This document shows positions 22,578 to 38,490 of a DNA stretch of 64,000 nt, piece after piece (within the stretch, counting starts at the first letter, position 1; each line of letters opens with the position of its first letter). The notes under the pieces were generated by a model. The model searched no databases, was not told the origin of the DNA, and saw only the letters and a program-made list of their open reading frames with translations. Where the stretch lies: contig NW_006496517.1 in the NCBI RefSeq assembly GCF_000471905.2, positions 1,111,115 to 1,175,114 of the forward strand. Reading direction: 5' to 3'. The DNA comes from Amborella trichopoda. Its lineage: Eukaryota > Streptophyta > Magnoliopsida > Amborellales > Amborellaceae. The position numbers and the translations under genes were made by a program.

Positions 22578-22999
22578 ATTCTCTGTAAGATGATCAACTC
22601 TCTATAAATAGGCCTTGTTGCCTCTGTTAGGGTTTTCTTTTAGTTCATCAATTCTCCAAACTTCTCCTTCAAAAAATTCTCTGATATGTTTGTTGCAGTT
22701 TCACATGTTTTGATGGATTTCGTTGACTTCTACTGCATTCGGGCTGCCCTCTGACTCTCCTCTAGGTGATGTTGTTTTGTGAAGTTGGTACGGAGGTGTT
22801 CTTTCTGTTCAGGCATTGAAAATTGGTCTTTGATTCTTCTTTTTGATTATCAATTAAGGAGCTATCATTGGCTTAGACCTTTGAAGCCAATGATATCCTG
22901 ACTTTATAGTTTATTATTGTGTGCGGAGCTATAAGGTTTCATCACCATACTGTGCTTAGGAAGAAACAATAGCAATGATAACCATGCCAGAAGAAACAA

Positions 23000-25900
23000 T
23001 AGCAATGATAACACTCTAATCGATAACAAAGAAGAAACAGAGAGCAATTTTCGTTGCTTGAACAAAAAAACACCAACATGATACAACAATCTGAACAGAA
23101 GTAATCCACAATAGCTTAGGAATCAGAACTGCATAGGCTAAATTAAGAATGGTGATGAAACCAAGAAAGTCATAGAGTCACAATGGTTACAATGATAGCT
23201 CTCTAATTTTTTATGCTTGAACAAAAAGAAGAATCAGAGAGCAATTTTTTATGCTTAAACAAAAAAAACACCTATCTACCGACTTCACAAAAGAACATCA
23301 CTTAGAGAAGAGTCAGAGGGTAGCCCGAGTGCAATAGCATTAAGAGTCAACGGAATACATCAAAAGTAGTTAAACTGCAAGCAATCATCATACTAGAGAA
23401 TAATTGGAGGGAAAAAACTGGAAAATTGATAGACTAAAAGAAGGCCCTAACAAAAGGCAACAAGGCCTATCTTATCGAGAGTTGATCCCAATTAAATGAT
23501 AGACTCAATTAAATCATAAGAAGGCCCTAACAAAAGGCAACAAGGACTATCTTACAGAGGTTACATTAGCTTACACCTTTGAAGTCGTGACTCAATTATA
23601 CTGAAATAAAATAATAATCATCATTCTATGATACCCTAAAATGACTAAAATAGTAAAGAGCGCATAAATACACACATAGAGAAGCAAGCCAAAATCTGAA
23701 GCATAAAAAAAGAGCATTACAAAAATAATAAACATCATCCTATGTTACCCTAAAATTTACTAAAATAGTAAAGAGCGTATAAATAAAGAAATAAGAATTC
23801 CAGAATATGAAGTATGGTGATGGAACCTTATTAAGTATGGTGATGAAACCTTATTCCTCCGCACGAAATAGCGAACTATAAAGTCAGGTTACAATGGTTA
23901 CAATGATAGCTCTGTAATCGATAACCAAGAAGAAAAATAAGAGAGCAATTTTCGATGCTTGAACAAAAAGAACACTTCTTTACCAACTTCACAAAACAAC
24001 ATCACTTAGAGGGCAGCTTGAGTGCAATAGCATTAAGAGTCAATGAAATCCATCAAAACAGGTGATACTGCAAGAAATCATCAAGAAACTTATCAAAGAA
24101 GGCCCTAACAGATGGCAACAAGGCCTACTTAAGTATGGTGATGAAGCCTCCTTCGCACACAATAGCAAACTATAAAGTCAGGTAACAATGGTTAAAACGA
24201 TATCTCTCTAATCGATAACCAAGAAGAATCAGAGAGCAATTTTCAATGCTTGAACAAACTTCGCAAAACAATAACACCTAAAGGAGAGTCAGATAGAGGG
24301 TAGCTCGAGTGCAATAGCTTTAAGAGTCAACAAAATCCATCAAAACTAGTTAAACTGCAAGCAATCCGCAAGAAACATACCAAAGAATAATTGGAGGGAG
24401 AAAACTGGGGAATTGATAGGCTAAAAGAAGTTACAAAAAACAACAAGGCCCATCTTACAGAGTTGATTAATAGAGACTACATTAGCTTATTAGACCTTTG
24501 AAGCTGCGACTCAAGTATACTGAAATAAAATAATAACCATCATCTTATGATACCCTAAAATGACTAAAATAGTGAAGGGCGCATAAATACACATAGAGCA
24601 TGCCAGATAATGAAGTATGGTGATGAAACCTTACTAAGTATGGTGAGAAAATCATATTCCCATGCATACAATAGTAAACTATAAAGTCAGGTTATAATGA
24701 GAGTTATCTAATCGATAACCAAATAGAAACAGAGAGAAATTTTCGTTGCCAGAACAAAAGAACACCAAGATGATACAACAATAAGAATAGAAGTAATCCA
24801 CAATAGCTTAAACATCAGAACTGCATTAAGAATGGTGATGAAACCAAGAAAACTATAAAGTCACAATGGGATAACCATGAAGAATCAGAGAGCAATTTTT
24901 TATGCTTGAACAAAAAGAACACTTATTTACCAACTTCACAAAACAACATCACCTTGAGGAGAGTCAGAGGGCCGCCCGAGTGTGCATTAGAAGACAACGG
25001 AATGCATCAAAACTAGTTAAACTGCAAGCAATCATCAAGAAACATGCCAAAGAAAAATTGGAGGGAGAAAACTGGAGAATTAATAAACTAAAAGAAGGTT
25101 GCAACAGAAGGCAACAAAGCCTATCTTACAGAGATTACATTAGCTTAAACCTTTAAAGTCATGACTCAAGTAAACTGAAATAAAATAATAACCATCATCT
25201 AATGATATACTTCAAAGTATGGTGATGAAACCTTATTCTTCAGCACATAATAATAGATTATAAAGTCAGGTTACAATGGTTACAATGATAGCTCTCTAAT
25301 CAATAACCTTAAAAGAAACATAGGGAGATTTTCGATGCTTGAACAAAAGAATACCAACATGATACAACAATCTGAATAGATGTAACCCACAATAGCTCAG
25401 GTATCGAAACTACATACTAAGTATGGTGATGAAACCTTATTCCTCCATACACAATAGAAAACTATAAATTCAGGTAACAATGGTTACCATGATAGTTCCT
25501 TAATCGATAACCAGAGAGCAATTTCGATGCTTGAACAAAAAGAACACCTCCATTTTTAAGCTTCAATTTTTTGCTGGCTTCCATGTGCGCGCTGCTTACT
25601 ATTTTAGTCATTTAGGGTATCATAGGATGATGGTTATTGTTTTATTTCAGTATACTTGAGTCATGGATAATGTATGTAAGATAGGTCTTGTTGTTGCCTT
25701 CATTTAGTCTATCAATTCTCCATTTTTCTCCTTCCAATTATTCTCAGTTATGTGTCTTGATGATTGCTTGCAGTATAACAAATTTTGATGGATTTTGTTC
25801 ACTTCTAATGCTATTGCACTCGGGCTGCCCTGTGAAGCTCTAGGTGATGTTGTTTGATGAAGTTAGTAAAGAGGTGTTCTTTTTGTTTAAGTTTCAAAAA

Positions 25901-28900
25901 TTGATCTCTGATTTTTCTTGGTTATTGATTAGAGAGCTATCAATGTAACCTGATTATATAGTTTGCAATTGTGTGCAGAGGAATAAGGTTCCATCACCAT
26001 AATTAATAAGCTATCATCAGCATACTTCATTTGCTGACATGCTTTTATATGTATTTATGTGTAGTATGGTGCTTGAACAGAAAGAACACCACTTTATCAA
26101 CTTCGCAAAACAACATCACCTAGGGGAGAGTCAAAAGGCAGCTCGAGTGTAATAGCATTAGCAAGAATTCATCAAGAAACATACCAGAGAATTGATAGCC
26201 TAAAAGAGGGCTGTAACAAAAGGCAACAAGGCATATCTTACAGAAAACAATCATCGTACAGAGATTACATTAGCTTAGATCAATGAAGCCGTGACTCAAG
26301 TATACTGAAATAAAAAAATAACCATCCATCTTATGATACCCTAAAATGACTAAAATTGTAAAGAGCACACACATTGACACAATCCAGAAATTGAAGCATA
26401 AAAAAGGAGCATTACAAATTCGAGTAAGACCAATCAAAACTAGTTAAATTGCAAGCGACTATCATAAAGAAAACTAGAGAATAATTGGAGGGAGAAAACT
26501 GCAGAATTTGATAGAATCAATTAAATCATAAAAGAAAGCCCTAGCAGAAGGCCACAAGGACTATCTTACAAAGAGTTGATCATCTTACAGAGATTACATT
26601 AGCCTAAACCTTTGAAACGTCACTCAAGTATACTGAAATAAAATAATGAACATCTTATGATACCCGAAAATGACTAAAATAGAAAAGAGCTCATAAATAC
26701 ACATAGAAACATGCCAGAAACTAAAACCCAAAAAAGGAGCATTAAAATAACAATAACCATCATCATATGATACCTTAAAAGGATTAAAATAGTAAAGAGT
26801 GCATATATACACATAGAAGCATGTCAGAAACTAAAGTATAGTGATAAAACCTTATTCCTCTGCACACAAAATAGCAAAGAATAAAGTCAGGTTACAATGG
26901 TTATAAAACGTTTATATAATGATAGCTTTCTAATCAATAACCAAGAAGATACAGAGAGTAATTTTTGATGCCTAAACAAAGAACATCAACATGACACAAG
27001 AATAAGAATAGAAGTAATCCACAGCAGCTTAGGCATCAGCAACAATGCTATGGTGAAGAAACCTTATTCCTCCGCTGACAATAGCAAATTATAAGGTCAG
27101 GTTACAATGGTTACGATGATAGCTATCTAATATCAAGAAGAATCAAACAACGATTTTCGGTGCTTGAACAAAAAGAACACCTCTTTGCCAACTTCACAAA
27201 ATAACATCACCTAGAGGACAGCCAGTGCAATTACATTAGGAGTCAACAAAATCCATCCAAACTAGTCGAACTGCAAGCAATCATCAAGAAACATACAAGA
27301 GGATAATAATTAGAGTGAGAAAACTGGAGAATTGATAAACTAAAAGAAGACCCTAACAAAAGTCAACAAGGCCTATCTTACAGAGAGTTGATCATCTTAC
27401 AGAGATTACATTAGCTTAGACCTTTGAAGCCGTGACTCAAGTATACTGAAATAAAATAATAACCATCATCCTTTGATACCCTAAAATGACTAAAATAGTT
27501 AAGAGCGCATAAATACACATAAAAGAAGCATGCCAAAAACTAAAGCAAAATAACTGAGCATTATAAAAATTTCTAAAATAGTAAAGAGTACATAAATACA
27601 CATTGAAGCATGCCAGAAATAGAAGTATGGTGATGAAACCTTATTATGGTGATGAAACCTTATTTATCCGCACACAATAGCTAACTATAAAGTCAGGTTA
27701 CAATGGTTGCAATGATAGCTCTGTAATCTATAACTAAGAAGAAACAGAGAGAAATTTTTGACGCTTGAACAATAAGAAAACCAACATGATACAAAATTTT
27801 GAATAGAAATAATCCACAATAGTTTAGGCATCAAAACTGTAGAGGCTAAACTACAGCAATGCAATTAATATGCTGATAAAACCTTATTCCTCCACACACA
27901 ATAGCAACTTCACAAAACAACATCTGAGAGCAATTTTCGATGCTTGAACAAAAAGAACACCTCTTTACCAACTTCACAAAACAACATAACCTAGGGGAGA
28001 TTCAGAAGGTAGCCCGAGTGCAATAGCATTAGGAGTCAACAACATCTTTCAAAACTAGTTAAACTGAAGCGTAAAGCAAGAAGGCAATTATAGAGAGTTG
28101 ATCATCTTATAGAGATTACATTAACTTAGACCTTTGAAGTAGTGAATCAAGTATACTGAAATAAAATAATTATCATGATCCTATGATACCTTAACATGGC
28201 AAGATAAGTCTTGTTGCCTTCTGTTAGGGCCTTCATTTAGTCTATCAATTCTCCAGTTTTCTCCCTCCAATTATTCTCAGTTATGTTTCTTAATGATTGC
28301 TTACAGTTTAACAAATGTTGTCGGGCTGCCTTGTGAAGCTCTTGGAGATGTTGCTTTATGAAGTTAGTAAAGAGGTGTTTTTTTTTTTAAGTTTCGAAAA
28401 TTGATCTCTCATTCTTCGTAGTTATCGATTAGAGAGCTATCGATGTAACCATTGTAACTTGACTTTATAGTTTGCAATTGTGTGCAGAGGAATAAGTTTT
28501 CATCACCATAATTAATAAGCTATCATCAACATACTTTAGTTTTTAGCATGCTTCTATGTGTATTTATGCGCAGTATGGTGCTTGAATAGAAATAATACCT
28601 CTACACCAACTTCAAAAACAACATCACCTAGACGAGAGTCCGAGGGCAGCCTGAGTGCAATAGCATTAAGAGTCAACCAAATGCATCAAAACTAGTTAAA
28701 TTGCAAGACGTGACTCAAGTATACTGAAATAAAATAATAACCACAAACATATCAGAGAATAATTGGAGAGAAAAAACTAGAGAATTAATAGACTAAAATA
28801 AGGGCTGAACATAAGGCAACAAGGCCTATCTTACAAAGAGTTGATCGTCTTACAGAGATTATATTAGCTTAGACCTTTGAATCCGTGACTCAAGTATAAT

Positions 28901-31900
28901 GAATTAAAATAATAACCATCATCTTATGATACTTTAAAATGACTAAAATATTAAAGAGCGCATAAATACACATAGAAAGTGTGCCAGAAATTGAAGCTTA
29001 AAAAATGAGCATTACAAATTTGAGTAAGACCAATCAAAACTTGTTAAACTGCAAGCGATCATCAAGAAACACATCAAAGAAATGATAGACTCAATTAAAT
29101 CATAAAAGAAGGCCCTAACAAAAGGCTATAAGGCCTATCTTACAGAGAGTTTATCATCATACAGAGATTACATTAGCTTAGACATTAGAAGCCGTGGCTC
29201 AAGATTACATGCGCAGCATGGTGCTTGAACAAAAGAACACCTGCTTTTTACCAGCTTCACAAAACAACATCACCTAGAGGAGAGTCGGAGGGCAGCTCGA
29301 GTGCAATAACACAAGTCAATGAAATGCATTAAAACTAGTTAAACTGCAAGTCGTGCCCCAAGTATACTGAAATAAAATAATAACCACAAACATACCAGAG
29401 AATAATTAGAGGGAGAAAACTGAAGAATTGATAGACTAAAATAAGGCCCGAACAGAAGGCAACAAGGCTTATCTTACAAAGAGTTGATCATCTTACAGAG
29501 ATTACATTAGCTTAGAACTTAAAAGCTATGACTCATGTATACCGAAATAAAATAATAACCCATCCTATGATACCCTAAAATGACTAAAATAGTAAAGAGT
29601 GCCCAAATACACATAGAAGCAAGCGAAAAACTGAAGCATAAAAAGGAGCGCATAAATACACATAAAAAAAGAGCATTACAAACCTGAATAAGACCAATCA
29701 AAACTTGTTAAACTGCAAGCATCATCAAGAAACATACTAGAGAATTGATAGACTCAATTAAATCATAAAAGAAGGCCCTAACAGAAGGCAACAAGGCCTA
29801 TCATACAGAGAGTTGATTATCTTAAAGAGATTATATTAGCTTAGAACTTAGAAGTTGTGACTCATGTATACTAAAATAAAATAATAACCATCATTCTATG
29901 ATACACTAAAATGACTAAAATAGTAAAGAGCGCGCAAATACACCTAGAAGCAAGTGAAAAATTGAAGCATAAAAAAGGAGCATTCCAAAAATAATAACCA
30001 TCATCCTATGATACTCTAAAATGACTAAAATAGTAAAGAGCGCATAAATACACATAGAAGCATCCTTGAATATGAAGTATGGTGATTACACTTTATTCCT
30101 TTGCACACTAAACAATAAAGCCAGGTTATAATGGTTACAATGATAGCACTATAAACGATAACCAAGAATAATCAGAGAGCAATTTTCGATACTTGAACAA
30201 AAAGAACACCTCTTTACCAACTTCAAAAAACAACATCACCTAAAGGAGAGTCTGCTGGCAACCCGAGTGTAATAGTGAAACTACAAGCAATCATCACGAA
30301 ACATACCAGAAAATAATTGGGGGGCAAAAAGTGGAGAATTGAAAAACTAAAAGAAGGCTCTAACAAGGCAACAAGGCTTATCTTACAAAGAGTTGATCAT
30401 CTTTCAGAGAATACATTAGCTACCTTAAAATATATAATAATAATCATAGATACTCAAGTATACTTCATAAAATACTTACCATAGATACCCTAAAATGACA
30501 AAAAAATGACTGAAATAGTAAGAAGTGCATAAATAAAATAGTAAAGAACGCATACTCAAAATAATAATAAGCTTATGATACCCTAAACTGACTAAAATAG
30601 TAAAGAGCGCATAAATACATATAGATGTATGCCAGAAACTGAAGCATAAAAAAAGAGCATTACAAATCAGAGTAAGACCAATCAAAACTAGTTAAACTAT
30701 AAGCAATCACCAAGAAACATTCCAGAGAATAATTTGAGGGAGAAAACTGGAGAATTAATAGAATATGATAGAATTAAATCATAAAAGAAGGCCGTAAAAG
30801 AAGGCAATAAGGTCTACCTTACAGAGAGCTGATTGTCTTACAGAGATTACATTAGATACTCAGGTATACAAAAATAAAATAATAACGGTAGATGCCCTAA
30901 AATGAGAGAAAAATGACTGAAATAGTAAGGAGTGCATAAATAAGAATGGAAACATGCCAAAAATGGAAGCATAAAAAAGAAGCATTGCAAAAATAATAAC
31001 CCTCAGCCTATGATACCCAAAAATGAAAAAAATAGATTTGCGTTATTGCTGTTTATTTGGCCTATGTAGTTTTGATGCTTAAGCTATTGTAGATTACTTT
31101 TATTCAAGCATCGAAAGTTGCTCTCAGTTTCTTCTTGGTTACTGATTAGAGAGCTATCATTGTAACCATTGTAACATAACATTATAGTTTGCTATTGTGT
31201 GCGGAGGAATAAAGTTTCAGCACCATATTGCATATAAATACACAGAGAAGCATGCTAAAAGCTTGTAATCAAGAAGAATCAAAGTGCAATTTTTGATGCT
31301 TGAACAAAACGAGCGCCACTTTGTTGGCTTCACAAAACAGCATCACCTAGAGGATAGTCAGTGGGATTAGGAGTCAATGAAATCCATCAAAACTAGTAAA
31401 ACTGCAAGCAATCATCAAGAAACATACCAGAAAATATTTGGTGGAAGAAAACTGAAGAGTTGATAAACTAAAAAAAGGCCCTAACAGAAGGCAACAAGGC
31501 CTTTGAAGCCACGACTCAAGTATAATCAAAATAAAATAATAACTATCATCTTATGACACACTAAAATGACAAAAATAGTAAAGAGCAAGCCAGAAACTGA
31601 AGCATAAAAAAGGAGCATTACAAATCTAAGTAAGACCAATCAAAACTAGTTAAACTGCAAGCAATCATCAACAAACATACCAAAGAATAATTGGCAGGAG
31701 AAAACTGAAGAATTGATAGCCTCAATTAAATCATAAAAGAAGGAGGCCCTAACAAAAGGCAACATGGCCGATCGTACAGATATTACATTAGCTTAGACCT
31801 TTGAAACCGTGACTCAAGTATACTGAAATAAAATAATAACCATCATCCTATGATGATACCCTAAAATGACGAAAATAGTAAAGAGCGCATAAATACACAT

Positions 31901-34900
31901 AGAAGCATGCCAAAAATTGCAGCATAAAAAAGAGCATTTAAAAAATAATAACCATCAGCCTATGATATCCTAAAATGACTAAAATAGAATCGCATTGTTG
32001 TTGTGAATTTAGGCTATGTCGTTCTAATTCCTAAGCTATTGTGGATTACTTCTATTCATATTGCTGTATTATGTTGATGTTCTTTTGTTCAAGCATCAAA
32101 AATTGCTCTCTGTTTCTTCTTTGTTAGCGATTAGAGAGCTATCATAGTAACCATTCTAAAATGTCTATATAGTTTACTGGTGCGAATGAATAAGGTTTCA
32201 TCACCATACTTCAGTTTCTGGCATGCTTCTATTTAAGCGCAATATGGTGATCAAACTATAGAGTTAGGTTACAATGGTTACGATAACAACTCTCTAATCA
32301 ATAACCAAGAAGAATCATAAATAAATTCTCGATACTTGAACAAAAAGAACACCTCTTTACCAACTTGACAAAACAACATCACCGAGAAAGGAAAGTCAGA
32401 GAGCAGCCCGAAACATACCAGAGAATAAATGCAGGGAGAAAACTGAAGAAAACTAAGCTATTGTTGATTACTTCTATTTAGAATGTTGTATCATGTTAGT
32501 GTTCTTTTTGTTCAAGCATCGAAAATTACTCTCTCTTTTAGTTATCGATTAAAGGGCTATCATTGTAACCTGACATTATTAAAGTATGCTATTGTGTGCA
32601 GATGAATAAGGTTTCATCACCATAGTTAACAATATTTCCTCACCATACTTCAGTTTCAAGCATGCTTCTATGTGTATTTATGCACAGTATAGTGATGAAA
32701 CCTTATTCCTTCGCACACAATCGCAACCTATAAAATTACAATGATATCTCTCTAATTGATAACCAACAAAAATCAGAGATCAATTTTTGAAGCTTGAACA
32801 AAAAAAACACCTCTTTGCCAACTTCATAAACAACATCACTGAGAGGAGAGTCATAGGGCAGCCTGAGTGCGATTTAGGAGTCAACGTAATTCATCAAAAC
32901 TAGTTAAACTGCAAGATGCAATCAAGTAACCTACGAGAGAATAATTGGAGGGAGAAAACTAGAGAATTGATAGACAAAAATAAGGTCCTAACATAAGGCA
33001 ACAAGGCCTATCTTACAAAGAGTTGAAATCTTACAGAGATTAGATTACCGTGAAGCTGTGACACAAGTATACTGAAATAAAATAATAACCATCAACTTAT
33101 GATACCCTAAAATGATTAAGAAGCATGTCAGAAACTGAAGTATGAAAAACGAGGTAAGACCAATCAAAACTAGTTAAGCTGCAAGCAATCATCAAGAAAC
33201 AAACCAGAGAATTAATTGGTGGGAGAAAACTGGTGAATTGATAGACTAACAGAAGGCAACACCTATCTTACAGAGAGTTGATCATCTTACAGAGTATCAT
33301 TAGCTTAGACCTTTGAAGTCGTGACTCAAGTATAGTAAAATAAAATATTAACCATCATCATATGATACCCTAAAATGACTAAAATAGTAAATAGCACATA
33401 AATGACATAGAAGCATGCCAAAAACTGAAGCATAAAAAAGAAGCAATAAAAAAATAACCACCGGTCATCCTATGATAGATACCCTAAAATGACTAAAATA
33501 GACTTGCATTGTTTAGCCTATACAGTTCTGGCCTAAGCTATTGTGGATTACTTCTACTCAGATTGTTGTATCATGTTGGTGTGCTTTTTGTTCAAGCATC
33601 GAAAATTGCACTATGTTTATTCTTGGTATTGTGTTTGCTATTGTAACCTGACTTTATAGTTTGCTATTGCGTGCAGCGGAGGAATAAGGTTTCATCACCA
33701 TACTTCAATTTTTGGCATGCATATTTAGGCGCTCTTTACTAATTTAGTCATTTTAGGGTGTCAAAAGATGATGGTTATACTATTTATGTATACTTGAGTC
33801 ACGACTTCAAAGGTCTAGCTAATGCAATCTCAATAAGATAGGCCTTGTTGCCTTCTGTTAGGAACTTCTATTAGTCTATCAATTCTTCGGTTTTCTCCCT
33901 CCAATTATTCTACGGTATGTTTCTTGATGATTGTTTGACGTTTAACTAGTTTTGATGGATTTCATTGAGTGCTAATGCTATCACTCGGGTTGCCCTCTAA
34001 CTCTCCTCTAGGTGATGTTGTTTTGTGAAGTTAGTAAAGAGGTGTTTTTTTTATTCAAGCTTTGAAAATTGATCTCTGACTATTGCTGGTTATCGATTAG
34101 AGAGCTATATCATTGTAACCAATGTAATATGACTTTATAGTTCGCTATTGTGTGGGTAGGAATAATGTTTCATCACCACAATTAATAAGGTTTCATCACA
34201 ATACTTTAGTTTTTGGCATTCTTCTACGTGTATTTATGTGCAGTTGGTGCTTGAACAAAAAGAACACTTCTTTACCAACTTCACAAAACAATGAAATGCA
34301 TCAAAACTAGTTAAACTGCAAGCCATGACTCAAGTTTACTGAAATAAAATAATAACCACAAATATACCAGAAAATAATTGGAGGGAGAAAACTGGAGAAT
34401 TGATAGACTAAAATAAGGCCCGAACAGAAGGCAACAAGGCTTATCTTACAGAGATACTACATGAGCTTAGACCTTTGAAGTTGTGATTCACGTATACTGA
34501 AATAAAATAATAACCATCATCTTACGATACCCTAAAATGACTAAAATATTAAAGAGCGCATAAATACACATAGAAAGTATGCCAAAAACTGAAACATAAA
34601 AAAATAGCATGACAAATCTGAGAAAGACCAATCAAAAGTTGTTAAACTGCAAGCAATCATCAAGAAACATACCAGAGAATTGATAGACTCAATTAAATCA
34701 TAAAAGAAGGCCCTAACAAAAGGCAACAAGGCCTATCTTATAGGGAGTTGATCATCTTACAGAGATTACATTAGCTTAGACCTTAGAAGCCGTGACCCAA
34801 GTATACTGAAATAAAATAATAATCATCATCCTATGATACTCTAAAATGACTAAAATAGAAAAGAACACACAAATACACATAGAAGCAAGCCAAAAATTGA

Positions 34901-37900
34901 TGCACAAAAAATGAGCATTATTAAAATAATAACCATCATTCTATGATACCCTAAAATGACTAAAATAGTAAAGTGCACGTAAATACACAGAGAAGCTTGC
35001 CAAAATATGAAGTATGGTGATGAAATTAAGTATGGTGATGAAACCTTATTCCTCCGCACACAAATACCAAACAATAAAGTCAGGTTACAATGTTACAATG
35101 ATAACACTCTAATCGATAACCAAGAAGAATCAGAGAGCAATTTTTTATGCTTGAACAAAAAGAACACCTCTTTACTCTTTACCAACTTCACCTAGAGGAG
35201 AGTTGGAGGGCAGCCCGAGTGCAATAGCATTAGGAGTCAATGAAATCTATCAAAACTAGTGATGCAAGAAATTATCAAGAAACATACCAGAGAATAAATA
35301 ATGTGAGGGAGAAACATAGAGAATTGAAAGACTAAAAAGATGGCCCTATTAGAAGGCAACTAGGCCTACCTTATACCTAGTTGAATACATATAGACGCAT
35401 GCCAGAAATTGAATGATAAAAGAGGAACATTAAAAATCAGAGTAAGACCAATCGAAACTTGTTAAACTGCAAGCAATCACCAAGAAACATACCAGAGAAT
35501 AATTAGAGGGAGAAAACTAGAGAATTGATAGACTCAATTAAATCATAAAAGAAGGCCCTAAAAGAAGGCAACAAGGCCTATCTTACAGAGATTACATTAG
35601 CTTAGACTTTTGAAGCCGTGCCTCATGTATACAGAAATAAAATAATAACCATCATCCTATGATACCCTAAAATGACTAAAATAGTAAAAGGGCGTATAAA
35701 TAAGCATACAGGCATGCACAAAATGGAAGCATAAAAAGGAGCATCAGAAAAATAATAACCATCAGCCTATGATACCCAAAAATGACTAAAATAGAATTGC
35801 ATTGTTGCTGTATATTTAGCCTATGCAGTTCTGATGCCTAAGCTATTGTGGAATACTGTTATTCAGATTGTTGTATCATGTTGGTGTTCTTTTATTCTAG
35901 CATCAAAAATTTCTCTCAGTTTCTTCTTGTTTGTCGATTAGAGAGCAATCATTGTAACCATTGTAACCTGACTTTATAGTTTATTATTGTGTGCGGAGGA
36001 ATAAGGTTTCAGTACCATACTGTGCATAAATACACATAGAAGCATGCCAGAAGCTTGTAACCAAGAAGAGTCAGAGTGTAACTTTCGAGGCTTGAACAAA
36101 AAGAATACCTCTTTAACAACTTCACAAAACAACATCACCGAGAGGAGAGTAAGAGGGTAAGGAGTCAACAAAATCCATCAAAACTAGTAAAACTGCAAGC
36201 CATCATCAAGAAACATACCAGAGAATATTTGGAGGGAGAAACTGAAGAATTGATTGACTAAAAGAAGGCTCTAACAGAACGCAATAAGGCCTTTGAAGCC
36301 CCACGACTCAAGTATACTCAAAATAAAATAATAACCATCATCTTATGACACCCTAAAAGGACTAAAATAGTAAAGAGCACATAAATACACATAGAAGCAA
36401 GCCAGAAACTAAAACATAAAAAAGGAGCATTACAAATCAGTAACACCAATCAAAACTAATTAAACTGCAAGCATTAAGAAACATACCATAGAATAATTGG
36501 CGGGAGAAAACTGGAGAATTGATAGACTCAATTAAATCATAAAAGAAGGCGGCCTTAACAGAAGGCAACAAGGCCAATCGTATAGAGTTTACATTAGCTT
36601 AGTGCTTTGAAGCTGTTACTCAAGTATACTGAAATAAAATAATAACCATTATCTTATGATACCCTAAAATGACGAAGAAGCATGTCAGAAACTGAAGCAC
36701 AAAAAAGGAGCAATACAAATATGAGTAAGACCAATCAAAACTAGTTAAACTGCAAGCAATCATCAAGAAACATACCAGAGAATAATTGGAGGGAGAAAAC
36801 TAGAGAGTTGATAGGCTCAATTAAATAATAAAAGAAGGCCCTAACAAAAGGCTACACCTATCTTACAGAGAGTTGATCATCTTATAGAGGATACATTAAG
36901 CTTAGACCTTTGAAGTCGTGACTCAAGTATACTAAAATAAAATATTAACCTCACTCTATGATATCCTAAAATGACTAAAATAATAAAGAGCGCATAAATA
37001 CACATAGAAGCATGCCAGAAACTGAAGCATAAAAAAGTAGCATTACGAAAATAACAACCGTCATCCTATGATACCCTAAAATGACTAAAATAAACTTGAA
37101 ATGTTGTTGTTTAGTGTATGTTGTTCTGATTCCTAAGCTATCGTGGATTACTTCTACTTAGATTGTTGTATCATGTTGGTGTGCTTTTTGTTCATGCATC
37201 GAAAATTTCACTATGTTTATTTTTGGTTATCGATTAGAGAGCTATCATTGTAACCATTGTAACGTGACTTTATAGTTTGCTATTATGTGGGGAGGAATAA
37301 AGTTTCATCACTATACTTAATAAGGTTTGTTTTTGACATGCTTTTATGTGTATTTAGGCGCTCTTTACTATTTTAGTCATTATAGGGTATCAAAAGATGA
37401 TGGTTATACCTTTATGTATACTTGAGTCAGGGCTTCAAAGGTCTAAGCTAACTAATATAATCTCAATAAGATAAGCCTTGTTGTCTTCTATTAGGGTCTT
37501 CTTATAGTCTATCAATTCTCCTATTTTTTCCCTCCAATTCATCTCTAGTATGTTTCTTGATGATTGTTTGCAGTTTAACTAATTTTGATGGATTTCGTTG
37601 ACTCTTAATGCTATTGCACTGGGGCTGCCCTCTGACTCTCCTCTAGGTGATGTTGTTTTGTGAAGTCGGTAAAGAGGTGTTCTTTTTGTTCAAGCACCAT
37701 ACTGCGCATAAATACATGTAGAAGAATGCTAAAAACTGAAGTATGGGGATGAAATCTTATTCCTCCGTACACAATAGCAAACTGTAAAGTCAGGTTACAA
37801 TGGTAACAATGATAGCTCTCTAATCGATAACTAACAAGAATCAGGGATCAATCAGAGGGCAGCCCGAGTGCAATAGTATTAGGAGTCAACGAAATGCATC

Positions 37901-38490
37901 AAATCTAGTTAAACTGCAAGCCGTGACTCAAGTATATTGAAATAAAATAATAACCAAATTGGCGGGAGAAAACTGAAGAATTGATAGACTAAAATAGAAG
38001 CATGCCAAAAACGGAAGCATAAGAAAGGAGAATAACAAAAATAATAACCATCATCCTATGATACATAACAATGACTAAAATAGAATTGTTGCTGTTTATT
38101 TAGCCTATGCAGTTCTGATACTTAAGCTATTGTGGATTACATCTATTTAGATTGCTGCATCATGATGGTGTTCTTTTGTTTGAGCATCAAAAATTGCTCT
38201 AAGTTTTTTCTTGGTTATCGATTACATAGCTATCATTGTAACCTGACTTCATAGTTTGCTATTTATTGTGTGCGGAAGAATAAGGTTACAGTACCATACT
38301 TCACATTAATACACATAGGAGCATGCCAAAAGCTTGTAACCAAGAAGAATCAGAATGCAATTTTTGATGCTTGAACAAAAAGAACACCTCTTTACCAACT
38401 TCACCAAACAACATCACCTAGTCAGAGGGATTAAGAGTCAACGAAATCCATCAAAATTAGTAAAATTGCAAGCAATCATCAAGACACATA
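23000..38490. repeat. Higher-order segment A (~15.5 kb)
   Basis: Module order, orientation changes and rare variants recur at 50330-64000. Checked anchors, given as A position to C position: CAATCTGAACAGAAGTAATCC 23.07 to 50.4 kb; doubled AAGTATGGTGATG at 23.81 to 51.16 kb; GCTTGAACAAAAGAAT 25337 to 51316; GCAAGCGA 26451 to 52451; AACCAAGAATAATCA 30161 to 56112; CTCTTTACTCTTTACC 35.17 to 60.85 kb; CATGATGGTGTTC 38161 to 63753. The offset falls in steps from about 27.34 to 25.98, 25.95, 25.7 and 25.59 kb, as expected if indels accumulated after duplication. Confidence 0.8.
26260..27500 (+). repeat. Recurring composite segment, copy 3 of 4
   Basis: It carries GCAAGCGACTATCATAAAGA at 26451 and the AAAATTGTAAAGAGCACAC variant. 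The closest relative is the copy at 52260, exactly 26000 bp away at the anchor, consistent with both belonging to higher-order segments A and C. Confidence 0.7.
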
